Origin: Porphyromonas sp.
Lineage (GTDB): Bacteria > Bacteroidota > Bacteroidia > Bacteroidales > Porphyromonadaceae
Length of the DNA stretch: 64,000 nucleotides
Direction: 5' to 3'
Assembly (NCBI GenBank): GCA_022772085.1
Contig: JALFBN010000007.1
Location: forward strand, 124,001 to 188,000
The notes under the pieces were generated by a model, which saw nothing but the letters and a program-made list of their open reading frames with translations, was not told the origin of the DNA and did no database searches. The translations under genes and the position numbers were made by a program. This document shows positions 43,616 to 52,368 of the stretch, in pieces; the first letter of the stretch is position 1; each line of letters starts with the position of its first letter.

Positions 43616-44290
43616 ATGCAAGGAATGCTCTTTTGGTCGGGTCATATAGTCCATGATGTGGCTTTTTTAGTGCTTACATTGGGTCTATTGCTGGTGGGTT
43701 TGGTTACCTATCGGACTCCCGGATTGGTGCGTATGATCGCCGAGTCTCTCTTTTATCGACGGGAGCTGCTCTTCTTTGCCCAGTTGCGTCGCAGCATTCC
43801 GTGTTGGCTTTTCCGTTTTGTCGGTCGAGGGCTCTCGGCACTTCTCTTAGCCCTTATCACCTTTTTCCTTTTGGATCGAGAGGATCTTCTGATCCAGTTC
43901 TCTCCCCGAGAGATGGTTGGGGTTTACCTTGCTCTTTTTACTTTTTTCGCACTCTTTTTTTGGATTCGTCGCTTAGCGTACCGCTTTTTGGGCTGGGTTT
44001 ATCTCTCTCGAGATACCTATAAGGAGTGGTCCAGTTGCTATGCGCTGTTGGAGTGGATCTGGTCTTTGCCATTGTATATTGCCATCATTTTGCAGTTTCG
44101 AGACGAAACTTTTTGGTACGGTGTAGGGCTAGCGGCAGGGACTTTCCTCTTGTGGCGTATAATCCTCTTGTGGCGCACAATTTCTTTACTTACAGGGCAA
44201 AAAGTTTCTTATCTGCTACTTTCTTTGTACCTTTGTGGGCACGAAGTGGTTCCCTTTGTACTGCTATTTGGGATTCCATTTTGGGGCTAA
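43616..44290 (+). CDS. DUF4271 family membrane protein
   Basis: Integral membrane protein of 224 residues, unknown function, with about six hydrophobic segments (VAFLVLTLGLLLVGLVTY, GLSALLLALITFFLL, VGVYLALFTFFALFFWI, LPLYIAIILQF, LAAGTFLLWRIILLWR, LLLSLYLCGHEVVPFVLLFGI). The final YLCGHEVVPFVLLFG segment matches the DUF4271 C-terminal signature. In Bacteroidota this gene commonly precedes the uroporphyrinogen-III synthase gene, as here with a 27-base gap. The longest frame starts at this ATG. Confidence 0.85.
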   Translation: MQGMLFWSGHIVHDVAFLVLTLGLLLVGLVTYRTPGLVRMIAESLFYRRELLFFAQLRRSIPCWLFRFVGRGLSALLLALITFFLLDREDLLIQFSPREMVGVYLALFTFFALFFWIRRLAYRFLGWVYLSRDTYKEWSSCYALLEWIWSLPLYIAIILQFRDETFWYGVGLAAGTFLLWRIILLWRTISLLTGQKVSYLLLSLYLCGHEVVPFVLLFGIPFWG

Positions 44291-44317
44291 TTTACAGTGT
44301 ACGTATAGAAAAGCAAG

Positions 44318-45073
44318 ATGGCTACACCGACAAAAAAAATCTTGATATCGCAACCCGAGCCCACGTCTGGGCGTTCTCCCTATTATGCAATTGCCGATAA
44401 GTATGGCTACGAAGTCGAGTTTCGTCAGCTTATCAAGGTGGTGCCTTTGGAGGCTGCCGAATTTCGTCGTCAGCGGGTCAATATATTGGAGCATACAGCA
44501 ATCGTTTTTACCTCTAAGAGTGCTATAGACAACTTCTTTGCACTCACCAAGGAGCTTCGGCTTACAATGCCCGATGATATGAAGTATTTCTGCCAAAGTG
44601 AAGCCGTTGCGCTCTATCTGCAGAAGTATATTGTCTACCGCAAGCGTAAGGTTTTCTTTGCTCCCGATAGTTTTTCGATGGCTGATCTATTGGTTGTTAT
44701 TGGTAAGCATCCCAAAGAGATCTACTTTGTACCCGTTGCAGAGGACTACAGTGGTGAAATTTTCGATAAGCTGACAGAGAAGAAAATCACCTTCCATAGT
44801 GCCGTGATGTATCGTACCATTACACGAGATTTTGAGGAGGAACTGCCTTTGGATCACGATGTAATCCTTTTTTTCAGTCCCTATGGGATCCGATCTCTCA
44901 AGGAATTGTATCCTGCTTTTGAGCAGAACGATACGGCAATAGGTGCTTTCGGGAGTCCCACCTCTTCGGCTATTGAGGAGCAGGGTTTGCGTGTCGACTT
45001 TATGGCACCCACACCTGAGTGCCCCACGATGTTCGTTGCTCTTGAGAAGTATCTCAGCGAGCATGCTCAATAA
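44318..45073 (+). CDS. hemD: Uroporphyrinogen-III synthase, Bacteroidota type
   Basis: Predicted tetrapyrrole enzyme of 251 residues that closes hydroxymethylbilane to uroporphyrinogen III. KKILISQPEPTSGRSPYYAIADKYG opens the fold; TAIVFTSKSAIDNFFAL, VAEDYSGEIFDKL and VILFFSPYGIRSLKELYP, then IGAFGSPTSSAIEEQGLRV are in the places expected for HemD-like proteins. Sequence conservation is low in this family, so the call rests on these segments and on the conserved DUF4271-hemD-rnpA order. Its end overlaps the rnpA start by 11 bases. Confidence 0.85.
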   Translation: MATPTKKILISQPEPTSGRSPYYAIADKYGYEVEFRQLIKVVPLEAAEFRRQRVNILEHTAIVFTSKSAIDNFFALTKELRLTMPDDMKYFCQSEAVALYLQKYIVYRKRKVFFAPDSFSMADLLVVIGKHPKEIYFVPVAEDYSGEIFDKLTEKKITFHSAVMYRTITRDFEEELPLDHDVILFFSPYGIRSLKELYPAFEQNDTAIGAFGSPTSSAIEEQGLRVDFMAPTPECPTMFVALEKYLSEHAQ

Positions 45074-45503
45074 ATCATTCGGATTAGAGAAACCCGAACG
45101 GCTCTATTTAAGGGACGATATACGTCGTCTCTTTGAGCAAAGTTCGGGTTCTTTCATTGCTTATCCGCTTCGGGTCATTTATCGGGTAGTACCTCGGAAA
45201 GAAGAGGGAAGACCTGCTGTTTCCATTCTCATTAGCGTTGCAAAAAAACGCTTTAAGCACGCCGTCGATCGCAATCGAGTCAAACGTTTGGTGCGCGAGG
45301 CGTATCGTTTGCAAAAGCAATCACTCGTGGAAGAGGTCGGTCGTCAAGGGGTTACTTTGCACTTTGCCGTATTGATGCTCGATAAGGAGCTTCCCGATTT
45401 GAAAACTATAGAGGTAGCTATGCAACGGATCATACGGAGACTGGGGCGAGAGTTAAAGCATGCGTCTAATGACTCTTTGCCCAATGCCTTTCAATCTCGC
45501 TAA
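45063..45503 (+). CDS. rnpA: Ribonuclease P protein component
   Basis: Protein subunit of RNase P, 146 residues, which helps the RNA subunit mature tRNA 5' ends. The start is the ATG at 45063 ([20 protein letters not shown]); the longer frame would run 120 bases back inside hemD. The RNR signature is [18 protein letters not shown], preceded by [12 protein letters not shown]. Overlap with hemD suggests translational coupling. yidD follows at once, the usual order, but rpmH is not the upstream neighbour. Confidence 0.92.
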   Translation: MLNKSFGLEKPERLYLRDDIRRLFEQSSGSFIAYPLRVIYRVVPRKEEGRPAVSILISVAKKRFKHAVDRNRVKRLVREAYRLQKQSLVEEVGRQGVTLHFAVLMLDKELPDLKTIEVAMQRIIRRLGRELKHASNDSLPNAFQSR

Positions 45504-45507
45504 ACGA

Positions 45508-45759
45508 ATGAAACGGAAGGTTCCTTGTAGGTCCATTTTTCGGCATTGGCTTATAGCCATCTTATCTGCTCCGATTCACTTCTATCGAGGTGCAATATCA
45601 CCTTTTTTTCCACCCTCGTGTCGGTTTACGCCCACCTGTTCGCAGTATGCCCTGGAGGCTCTCAAAAGACATGGCCCACTCAAAGGACTATGGCTAGCAA
45701 TCCGTAGAATTTTACGTTGTAATCCCTGGGGAGGAAGTGGTTATGACCCTGTCCCCTAG
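45508..45759 (+). CDS. yidD: Membrane protein insertion efficiency factor YidD
   Basis: Small membrane-associated protein of 83 residues that aids YidC-dependent insertion. The core [28 protein letters not shown] and the ending [18 protein letters not shown] are the family signature with its conserved cysteines. I take the ATG at 45508, four bases after the rnpA stop, but an in-frame ATG at 45460 inside rnpA cannot be excluded. It belongs to the hemD-rnpA-yidD run. Confidence 0.9.
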   Translation: MKRKVPCRSIFRHWLIAILSAPIHFYRGAISPFFPPSCRFTPTCSQYALEALKRHGPLKGLWLAIRRILRCNPWGGSGYDPVP

Positions 45760-45791
45760 AGGTTTTGTGGCAATAAGGAGTAGAAGTTCAT

Positions 45792-46499
45792 ATGCCATTT
45801 GAGAGGGTTGGAGTCTTGCTTCGGGATTTTCATACTCACAGGTTCAAAATCGGAGGCCTGTACAATTTAGATTGTTGGGCAGGAGTTGAAATGCTCTTGC
45901 CCGGCAATTTTTTATTTTCTGCGGGAATTCACCCTTGGTCTTTACCTACAATAATTTCGAAAGAGGAGCAAGAGAGAACACTTCGATCTTTGGAAGATTT
46001 GATCACGACGGGGCAGATCGTTGCCTTGGGGGAGTGTGGTTGGGATCCAAAATCCAAAGCATCTTATGCTGATCAAGATACCCTTTTCCGAGCCCAATGG
46101 CTTTTGGCTGAGCGTTACCGACTCCCGATGGTTTTGCATGTGGTACGCAGTTGGTCCTATTTGGATCAATTCATCAAGCAGGAACATCCGTCAGTTCCTC
46201 TTATTGTACATGGCTTTCGGGGCAATTCTACATTGGCGGAGTCGCTCCTTCGTAAGGGTGTTTGGCTCTCTTTTGGGCGTTATTATCAACCCGAATCGTT
46301 GCAGAAAGCATGGCAGGCAGGTCGGTTACTTGTAGAAACGGACGATGCTCCTATTGAGATAGAGGCTGTGTATCGGCAGGTTGTAACTGATTTGGCAATC
46401 GCGGAGACCGAGTTACAACGTCACCTTGCAGAGGCATCTCAGTTGCTATTCCCTTCCAAGTCGCTGGACCCGCGAGAGGAATCCCATTCCCGATCGTAG
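45792..46499 (+). CDS. TatD family metal-dependent hydrolase
   Basis: Predicted DNase/hydrolase of 235 residues with the TIM-barrel TatD fold. The metal-binding HTH motif is in DFHTHRF, FSAGIHPW follows, ALGECGWDP holds the catalytic Glu, VLHVVRSW and IVHGFRGN supply further histidines, and the last metal ligand is in LVETDDAP. The protein is slightly shorter than E. coli TatD. It lies 32 bases after yidD in a conserved run. Substrate is not certain; some TatD proteins are 3'-5' exonucleases. Confidence 0.88.
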   Translation: MPFERVGVLLRDFHTHRFKIGGLYNLDCWAGVEMLLPGNFLFSAGIHPWSLPTIISKEEQERTLRSLEDLITTGQIVALGECGWDPKSKASYADQDTLFRAQWLLAERYRLPMVLHVVRSWSYLDQFIKQEHPSVPLIVHGFRGNSTLAESLLRKGVWLSFGRYYQPESLQKAWQAGRLLVETDDAPIEIEAVYRQVVTDLAIAETELQRHLAEASQLLFPSKSLDPREESHSRS

Positions 46500-46571
46500 C
46501 GCATTTTTCCTAGCCTTCTTTACACCCTATGTTTTTCTGCTCATGGATGCTCGGAGTCCTACAATAAGGGT

Positions 46572-46579
46572 TATCTTTG
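46572..46579 (+). promoter_or_regulatory. -7 promoter box (TATCTTTG) before manC
   Basis: An exact TAnnTTTG box 31 bases before the manC ATG at 46610. No clear -33 TTG is visible. It would give manC its own promoter after the tatD gene. Confidence 0.55.
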
Positions 46580-46609
46580 TGGTATATAAATAGACTAAAG
46601 TAAGTTGCG

Positions 46610-47704
46610 ATGAACAACAAATTCTATTGCATTATCATGGGTGGCGGTGTAGGAAGCCGCTTTTGGCCCGTTAGCCGTGAACACAAACCTAAGCAGTTTC
46701 TTGATTTCTTTGGCACGGGAGAATCTCTCTTGCAACAGACTTTTCGACGGATGAGCCAGATAGTCCCCACTGAAAATATACTGATCGTAACCAACGAAAT
46801 TTATATCGAGGAGACTTTGCGGCAGTTGCCCATGATCCGTCCTGAACAGATCTTGGCTGAACCCATTAGACGGAATACCGCTCCGTGTATTGCCTATGCT
46901 GCCTATCATATTTATGCGAAGTGTCCTGATGCCTCGATTTTTGTAACTCCTTCAGATCACATCATCTTGCAGGAGGCCCGTTTCGCCGAATTTGCCACGA
47001 AAGCCCTTACTTATGTCGCACGGCATGATAGCTTGGTGACCCTGGGTATTCGGGCAATGCAACCTGAAACAGGCTATGGCTATATTCAGATGGATCCCGA
47101 GAAGAGCGATGACCTTGAGGAGGGATTCCTTCGTGTAAAGGTCTTCACTGAAAAACCTGATCGGGAGATGGCGGAAGTTTTCGTGCGTAGCGGAGATTTC
47201 CTTTGGAATAGCGGTATGTTTGCATGGAATGCCAAAACGATCCTTGCTGCTCTCGAAGCCTATGCCGGAGAGGTCACAGAGGTTCTGGGTGCTAAGCCAG
47301 AGGTCTATGGCACGCCCGAGGAGGCTGCCTTTATCCAAAAGGCTTTCCCTTGTTGCCCGAGTATCTCGATTGATTATGCCGTTATGGAAAAGGCTCAGAA
47401 TGTACTGGTGCTACCGAGCGATTTTGGCTGGGCGGATCTAGGCACGTGGGGTGCTGTGTATGAGCAGGCTTCTAAGGATGACGCAGGCAATGCCGCCCTC
47501 AATACCCGTTGTTTCTTTCAAGAGGCAGAAAATAATGTGGTCAGCCTTTCAGATCCCTCACGCATTGTCGTTATGCATGGTGTGTCGGATTGTATTGTGG
47601 CGGAACATGACAATGTTTTGTTGATTTGTAGGCGAGATGCCGAGCAACGTGTGAAGGGCATGATGGCTAACGCCGAGGTGCTTTTCGGTAAAGAATACGT
47701 GTAA
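46610..47704 (+). CDS. manC: Mannose-1-phosphate guanylyltransferase
   Basis: Makes GDP-mannose from mannose-1-phosphate and GTP; 364 residues. The nucleotidyltransferase signature is GGGVGSRFWPVSREHKPKQF near the N-terminus. NRGTAP-like RRNTAPCIAYAAYH, VTPSDHII, ETGYGYIQ, FTEKPD and LWNSGMFAWN complete the family pattern, and DYAVMEKA with GWADLGTW lie downstream. The length fits the monofunctional form without an isomerase domain. GDP-mannose would feed LPS, capsule or glycoprotein synthesis, possibly by the cluster at 36887-42934. Confidence 0.92.
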   Translation: MNNKFYCIIMGGGVGSRFWPVSREHKPKQFLDFFGTGESLLQQTFRRMSQIVPTENILIVTNEIYIEETLRQLPMIRPEQILAEPIRRNTAPCIAYAAYHIYAKCPDASIFVTPSDHIILQEARFAEFATKALTYVARHDSLVTLGIRAMQPETGYGYIQMDPEKSDDLEEGFLRVKVFTEKPDREMAEVFVRSGDFLWNSGMFAWNAKTILAALEAYAGEVTEVLGAKPEVYGTPEEAAFIQKAFPCCPSISIDYAVMEKAQNVLVLPSDFGWADLGTWGAVYEQASKDDAGNAALNTRCFFQEAENNVVSLSDPSRIVVMHGVSDCIVAEHDNVLLICRRDAEQRVKGMMANAEVLFGKEYV

Positions 47705-47715
47705 CAGACCTTCAA

Positions 47716-49044
47716 ATGGCAGGCGGTAAAGGTGATGGTGGAGAAGTGGTATTACAAACCGCTTGGTTGCGACGCTTTTACCGTTCACTAACATTTTATC
47801 ATATAGAGGCGGAGACGGGCGAAGTGCACCCCCAGGTAGAGGTACTTGATACGGGAGAGGGCAATCCGGATGGAGGCCCCGACTTTTTCAATGCACGACT
47901 ACGGATCGGATCCTATGTTTGGGTCGGTAATGTGGAGGTGCATCGCAAGGCTTCGGAGTGGATCAGACATAAGCACCATCTTGACCCTGCCTATGACAGC
48001 ACGATCCTGCATGTCGTACTTGACAATGATATTCCCATATTAAGCCGTCTTGCAGGAACTCCCCTTTTTACTTGTGTGATGGATCTTGATACTCTTGATT
48101 TGAAACGTGCCCAAGCTTACCTCGAAAACAAAGGGACTTGTGCCTGTGCCGATCGTATCCGTGGCTCTCTACCTCTCTCGTGGGAGTCTTGGAGTCGCTC
48201 CCTTTTTGATCAACGAATCAAGAGCAAGGCACAACGACTAATTTCCCTGTACGAAGCTTTGGGTAGAGATAAAGCCTCTGTACTGCACCAACTTTTCATG
48301 TGCTATATGGGTAGTCGAGTCAATAACGAAGCCTTTGAGCAAGTTGCTCGCTCTTTGCCCTTGCGTGTCGTGCGTAAACATACCGACAGTTTACCTATGC
48401 TGGAGGCGCTTTATCTCGGGCAGGCCTCTCTGCTAACGGAGTCGATTCGAGAGGACTATTATGTCGATTTGCAAGAACGCTACCGATTCCTTAAAACTAA
48501 GTTTTCTCTGGAGCCGATCCCCCCCGGTGTGATCCGTCTGTTGCGTTTGCGTCCTTCCTCCTTCCCCCACAGGCGATTGGCCCATATGGCCTCCTTGCGC
48601 TACCATTACCCCCTCTTCGAGAGCGAATTGGCACAAGTGGCTGGTTGCTCCGATCTACGTAAGATACTTCAAGTCCCCCTCTCCGAGTATTGGCAGCATC
48701 ACTATACATTTCGGGCTCAGGGGGAGCGCTCTCTCGGTACTTTGTCCTTAGGAACGGTTGACTCGCTCTATCTCAATACATTGCTTCCTCTCCCGATTTT
48801 GGATGCATACGCCCTCGGCGAGGTCTGTACGGATGCCCTTTTAGAGCAGATTTGGCAACGAGCCTCTTCCGTCAAAGCTGAAAAGAATAGTATTGTCAGT
48901 AAATTTGTGGCGATGGGATTCCCTGTAAAGGATGCTACACACAGTCAGGCGGTTTTAGAACTATGGCAAACCCTTTGTTCGCATCGCTCCTGCAGTCTCT
49001 GCTCCCTTGGGCAAAAAGTTTTTTCACACCCTATTTCTCTATGA
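47716..49044 (+). CDS. DUF2851 family protein
   Basis: Bacteroidota protein of 442 residues, unknown function. The N-terminal third has the conserved GEVHPQVEVLDTGEGNPDGGPDFFNARLRIG and VGNVEVHRKASEWIRHKHH followed by DPAYDSTILHVVLDND, a pattern that looks like a nuclease or metal-dependent fold but is unproven. The C-terminus ends with a cysteine motif (CSHRSCSLCSLG). It lies 11 bases after manC, and its stop overlaps the ribD start as ATGA, so translation is coupled to ribD. Confidence 0.85.
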   Translation: MAGGKGDGGEVVLQTAWLRRFYRSLTFYHIEAETGEVHPQVEVLDTGEGNPDGGPDFFNARLRIGSYVWVGNVEVHRKASEWIRHKHHLDPAYDSTILHVVLDNDIPILSRLAGTPLFTCVMDLDTLDLKRAQAYLENKGTCACADRIRGSLPLSWESWSRSLFDQRIKSKAQRLISLYEALGRDKASVLHQLFMCYMGSRVNNEAFEQVARSLPLRVVRKHTDSLPMLEALYLGQASLLTESIREDYYVDLQERYRFLKTKFSLEPIPPGVIRLLRLRPSSFPHRRLAHMASLRYHYPLFESELAQVAGCSDLRKILQVPLSEYWQHHYTFRAQGERSLGTLSLGTVDSLYLNTLLPLPILDAYALGEVCTDALLEQIWQRASSVKAEKNSIVSKFVAMGFPVKDATHSQAVLELWQTLCSHRSCSLCSLGQKVFSHPISL

Positions 49045-50045
49045 CTACGGCACAGGACTACCTTTATATGCAACGCTGTCTCGACTTGGCCGCCCTAGCC
49101 TCGGGATATACCGCTCCCAATCCGCTTGTGGGATCGGTTTTGGTTTATCATGATCGGATTATCGGTGAGGGGTATCACCATCAAGCCGGAACACCTCATG
49201 CTGAAGTGCTTTGCTTTGCCTCCGTTGAGCCCGAGGATGAGAGCCTTGTGCCCGAGAGTACCCTTTATGTTAGCCTCGAGCCCTGTTCGCATTATGGCAA
49301 GACACCTCCGTGTGTGGAGCTTGTTCTGCAAAAGAGGGTACGCCGTGTGGTAGTGGCGATGCAAGATCCCTTCCCTAAAGTGGCGGGGCGCAGTTTGGCA
49401 CTTTTACGAAGTAACGGAGTAGAGGTGGAGGTGGGTGTGTTGGAAGAGCAAGCGCGCTACCTCAATCGCCACTTCCTGATCAATGTGGAGGAGAATCGTC
49501 CATGGGTTACCCTAAAGTGGGCACAGAGTGCCGATGGGTTTATCGATCGAGTCCGCAAAAATGCAGCTGAAAAGCCCACTCTTTTCAGCTCATCCATAAG
49601 GCAACGATACGTTCATCGTCTTAGGCAGGAGCATGATGCAATCCTTGTAGGGCGCAGTACTGTGGAGATGGATAATCCCGCCTTAACCAATCGTCTTTGG
49701 TGGGGGCGATCGCCTCAGCCCATTATCCTGGACTCTCGAGCGCGGCTATACAATCAGCCCTACAAGATCAATCAGCATCCCGAAGGGCTAAGACCTTGGT
49801 TTATCGTTGCTCCTACTACGCCTATTCCTCCCGATCATGTGGAGCAGTTCATACCCATAGCACAAGAAACGGACTTCATTGCCCAATTGCTTAGTGCTCT
49901 ATATGCACGTAATATCTACTCCCTTTTGGTTGAGGGAGGGGCGAAAACTCTTCAAACTTTTTTGGATAGCGGACTCTATGATGAGGTGGATCGAGAGATC
50001 TCTCCACGGCTCCTACATGAGGGTGTTTCAGCTCCGATTTTCTAG
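49041..50045 (+). CDS. ribD: Bifunctional riboflavin biosynthesis deaminase/reductase
   Basis: Early riboflavin enzyme of 334 residues. The ATG at 49041 (MTTAQDYLYMQRCLDLA) overlaps the DUF2851 stop and is preferred over an upstream ATG inside that gene. The deaminase zinc site is HAEVLCF with EPCSHYGKTPPC. The reductase half starts VTLKWAQSADGFID and has DAILVGRSTVEMDNPALTNR and LLVEGGAKTLQTFL. The protein stops just after EISPRLLHEGVSAPIF, where many RibD proteins continue for about 30 residues, so the C-terminus may be short. It shares a CTAG stop palindrome with the convergent gene. Confidence 0.9.
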   Translation: MTTAQDYLYMQRCLDLAALASGYTAPNPLVGSVLVYHDRIIGEGYHHQAGTPHAEVLCFASVEPEDESLVPESTLYVSLEPCSHYGKTPPCVELVLQKRVRRVVVAMQDPFPKVAGRSLALLRSNGVEVEVGVLEEQARYLNRHFLINVEENRPWVTLKWAQSADGFIDRVRKNAAEKPTLFSSSIRQRYVHRLRQEHDAILVGRSTVEMDNPALTNRLWWGRSPQPIILDSRARLYNQPYKINQHPEGLRPWFIVAPTTPIPPDHVEQFIPIAQETDFIAQLLSALYARNIYSLLVEGGAKTLQTFLDSGLYDEVDREISPRLLHEGVSAPIF

Positions 50046-50617
50046 TATGGAACGATCGCTTTGGAACGTATGGTGCAATGAACTAATAAGTATTCTTCGT
50101 GTCGATAGTTCTGTATGGGGATCGCTAAAGTCTCTTGGTGGTCTGTTTTATATTGAATAAGGGGTTGGAGGGGAAACCCTTTGAGAGCGTAGTGGCGTCT
50201 GAAGTCGGGCGATGCGTTGGGCAATGCCTTGAAGACGGCTTCACGAGAGCACCACGCCATGAGTGCAAATTCATCTTGATCCTCTTTCGGTAGTGTACCT
50301 AAAAAGTCTAATTCTTCTTCCGATAAAAAGCGATGAACGAGACGTTTCGGTTGATGGAGGTTGCTCTCTAAATCCACACCCACATGCCAATAGGGTGATG
50401 CAATGAGAAGGGCTAAATAATCACCCGAATGGCTGATACTGACGTTACTAGACTGCCCTGAAAGGTAGGGTTTTCCTTCAGGAGTATGTTCCAAGATCGT
50501 ATCTGGATAAAATAGATTTAGGAGGCGTTGGGTTGCTATTCTCTCCCTTTTTTGTTTATTCATTTCGTCTGAATCACCCAAAATAGTGCTGATATGGGCA
50601 ACGAATGGTCGGATCAT
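50042..50617 (-). CDS. 4'-phosphopantetheinyl transferase superfamily protein
   Basis: Transfers phosphopantetheine from CoA to a carrier-protein serine; 191 residues, a Sfp/AcpT-like fold. VSISHSGDYLALLI, WHVGVDLES with its metal-binding Asp, and FLSEEELDFL followed by ALMAWCSREAVFKAL (W-x-x-KEA-like) are the signature. Arg replaces the usual Lys in SREAVFK. Its start overlaps the gldE stop by four bases, and its own stop overlaps ribD on the other strand by four. It is the last gene of the ssb-gldE run. Confidence 0.85.
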   Translation of the reverse strand: MIRPFVAHISTILGDSDEMNKQKRERIATQRLLNLFYPDTILEHTPEGKPYLSGQSSNVSISHSGDYLALLIASPYWHVGVDLESNLHQPKRLVHRFLSEEELDFLGTLPKEDQDEFALMAWCSREAVFKALPNASPDFRRHYALKGFPLQPLIQYKTDHQETLAIPIQNYRHEEYLLVHCTIRSKAIVPY

Positions 50618-51927
50618 GCGCGATCGTTGGAGGTTTTCTTCGGAATAATTACTCGCATTTGCATAATGCGGAACTTCTCCACTTTGGTTACTTCAAATTG
50701 GAATCCTTTATAGGAGACAGCAACTCCCACACGAGGCAATTCCTGTTTCAATTCCAAGAAAATACCTCCTAGTGTGTCAATCTCTTGGGTGAGGGGGGCG
50801 AAAAGAGCATCGTCCAAAGAGAGGTAGCGGCAGAAGTCGTTGATGGGAGTCCTGCCCTCAAAGAGAAATGATCCATCTGGCAGTCGGGTGTAGGGGAGGT
50901 CTTCTTCGTCGTACTCATCGGTTATTTCTCCAACGATCTCTTCGAGTATATCTTCTAATGTGATCAGCCCGGAGGTCCCTCCATATTCGTCCACAACAAT
51001 GGAAATATGCCGATGCTCTGATCGAAACTCTTCCAATAGGTCATCGATTTTTTTGTTCTCGGGTACAAAACTTGCAGGCCTAATCAGAGGATGCCAATCG
51101 AAGTTTGCCGAGGTATCGATGTGTGGTAGACAATCTTTAATATAGAGGATCCCCTTAATGACATCTTGGGTGCCGAGGAAAACGGGGATGCGAGAATATC
51201 CCGTTTCTAATATGAAGCGTAATATCGTTGGAAAGTCCCATTCGTAATCAATCATCTCCATATCGACGCGGGGTACCATGATCTCATCTACTGTTTTACT
51301 GTGAAATTTGATAATCTCGCCAATTAGTTTGCTTTGGGCTTCGGTTTTACCTTCGGTGAGTTCTACGGCTTTGGAAAGATCATCTACCGAGAGGTCGTAG
51401 TGCTTCTTCCCCTTTCGCTCCAGGATTGAAGAGGTTTTAACCAATAGATGTGTGAGGGGGGAAAAAAGACGAACCAAGGGGGACATGATCTGAGCTGAGA
51501 AGCGACAGAAAGCCAAAGGATGCTGTTGTGCGTACACTTTGGGTATGATCTCGCAAAAAAGTAGAAGTATGAAGGTAAGGACAATTGTCTGCAGGACAAA
51601 GCTCAGTACAGCGTTGTCTCCGAAATCGAATAGCTGACGAACCAAATAGTTGGAGGAGAGTACAATCCCGATATTGACGATGTTATTGCCAATCAGTATC
51701 GTGGCTAAAAGTTTTTCGGAATGCTCCAGAAGAGATAAAAGCCGCTCATCTCGAGGATTTTTTCCTTCCTTAATCTGAAGTATATCTTGGGGAGAAAGTG
51801 AGAAAAAAGCTACCTCCGAAGAGGACATATAGCCCGATAAAATAATAAGAATTAAGATGATCCCTAAGGTTATGGCAGCTGTCCAACCAAAAGGGTAGAG
51901 CGCAATATCGGTAAAAAAAGTCTCCAT
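50614..51927 (-). CDS. gldE: GldE-like CNNM/CBS/CorC membrane protein
   Basis: Membrane protein of 437 residues of the hemolysin-C/CNNM group, called gliding motility-associated GldE in Bacteroidota. The N-terminal CNNM domain has about four helices (ILILIILSGYMSSSEVAFFSLS; FVLQTIVLTFILLLFCEIIPKVYAQQHP). Two CBS repeats follow (VDEIMVPRVDMEMIDYE; SFVPENKKIDDLLEEF, with SIVVDEYGGTSGLITLEDILEEIVGEI), then a CorC/HlyC transport-associated domain. In gliding relatives it lies by ssb and gldD; here ssb is upstream and no gldD is seen. Ion transport is the family's general role. Confidence 0.9.
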   Translation of the reverse strand: METFFTDIALYPFGWTAAITLGIILILIILSGYMSSSEVAFFSLSPQDILQIKEGKNPRDERLLSLLEHSEKLLATILIGNNIVNIGIVLSSNYLVRQLFDFGDNAVLSFVLQTIVLTFILLLFCEIIPKVYAQQHPLAFCRFSAQIMSPLVRLFSPLTHLLVKTSSILERKGKKHYDLSVDDLSKAVELTEGKTEAQSKLIGEIIKFHSKTVDEIMVPRVDMEMIDYEWDFPTILRFILETGYSRIPVFLGTQDVIKGILYIKDCLPHIDTSANFDWHPLIRPASFVPENKKIDDLLEEFRSEHRHISIVVDEYGGTSGLITLEDILEEIVGEITDEYDEEDLPYTRLPDGSFLFEGRTPINDFCRYLSLDDALFAPLTQEIDTLGGIFLELKQELPRVGVAVSYKGFQFEVTKVEKFRIMQMRVIIPKKTSNDRA

Positions 51928-51984
51928 TAGAATTGTAAGAGAAGGGTTACTCGTGCAAAATTGGTGAGTTCAAGGAAATATAGT

Positions 51985-52347
51985 CTATCGCTCGACATTC
52001 GACTCTTCACGCTGGGGATTACCCGCAAAGTGAAGTCGCTCAGCCACGATCTCGGTGATGGCGTGGCTTGTTCCATTCCTATCGGTGTATTTGCGATAGC
52101 TGATCCGTCCATCAACAGCGAGCAGAGCTCCTGTGCGCACCCATTGCTCCGCAAAGGTGGCTTGCTCTCCAAAAGCTACGATGCGGTGCCACTCCGTCTG
52201 CTCCTCTCGTACAGTCCCCGAAGCCGATTTACTCGCAGGTTGTGTGGTTGCCAGCGTAAATGTAGCCACGGCAAAATGCTCCTTGAGATAACGTATCTCG
52301 GGATCTTTGCCTACGTAGCCAACAAGGATTACTTTATTGATGGACAT
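51985..52347 (-). CDS. ssb: Single-stranded DNA-binding protein
   Basis: OB-fold protein of 120 residues that coats single-stranded DNA. MSINKVILVGYVGKDPEIRYLKE is the standard start, with TEWHRIVAFGEQATFAEQWVRTGALLAVDGRISYRKYTDRNG giving the DNA-binding strands. The acidic C-terminal tail usual for SSB (DDDxPF) is missing: the protein ends GNPQREESNVER, so this may be a shorter paralogue without partner-recruiting tail. It lies in the stress protein-lipoprotein-ssb-gldE run, 57 bases before gldE. Confidence 0.9.
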   Translation of the reverse strand: MSINKVILVGYVGKDPEIRYLKEHFAVATFTLATTQPASKSASGTVREEQTEWHRIVAFGEQATFAEQWVRTGALLAVDGRISYRKYTDRNGTSHAITEIVAERLHFAGNPQREESNVER

Positions 52348-52368
52348 GCCCTTTTTCCTCTCCTACGG

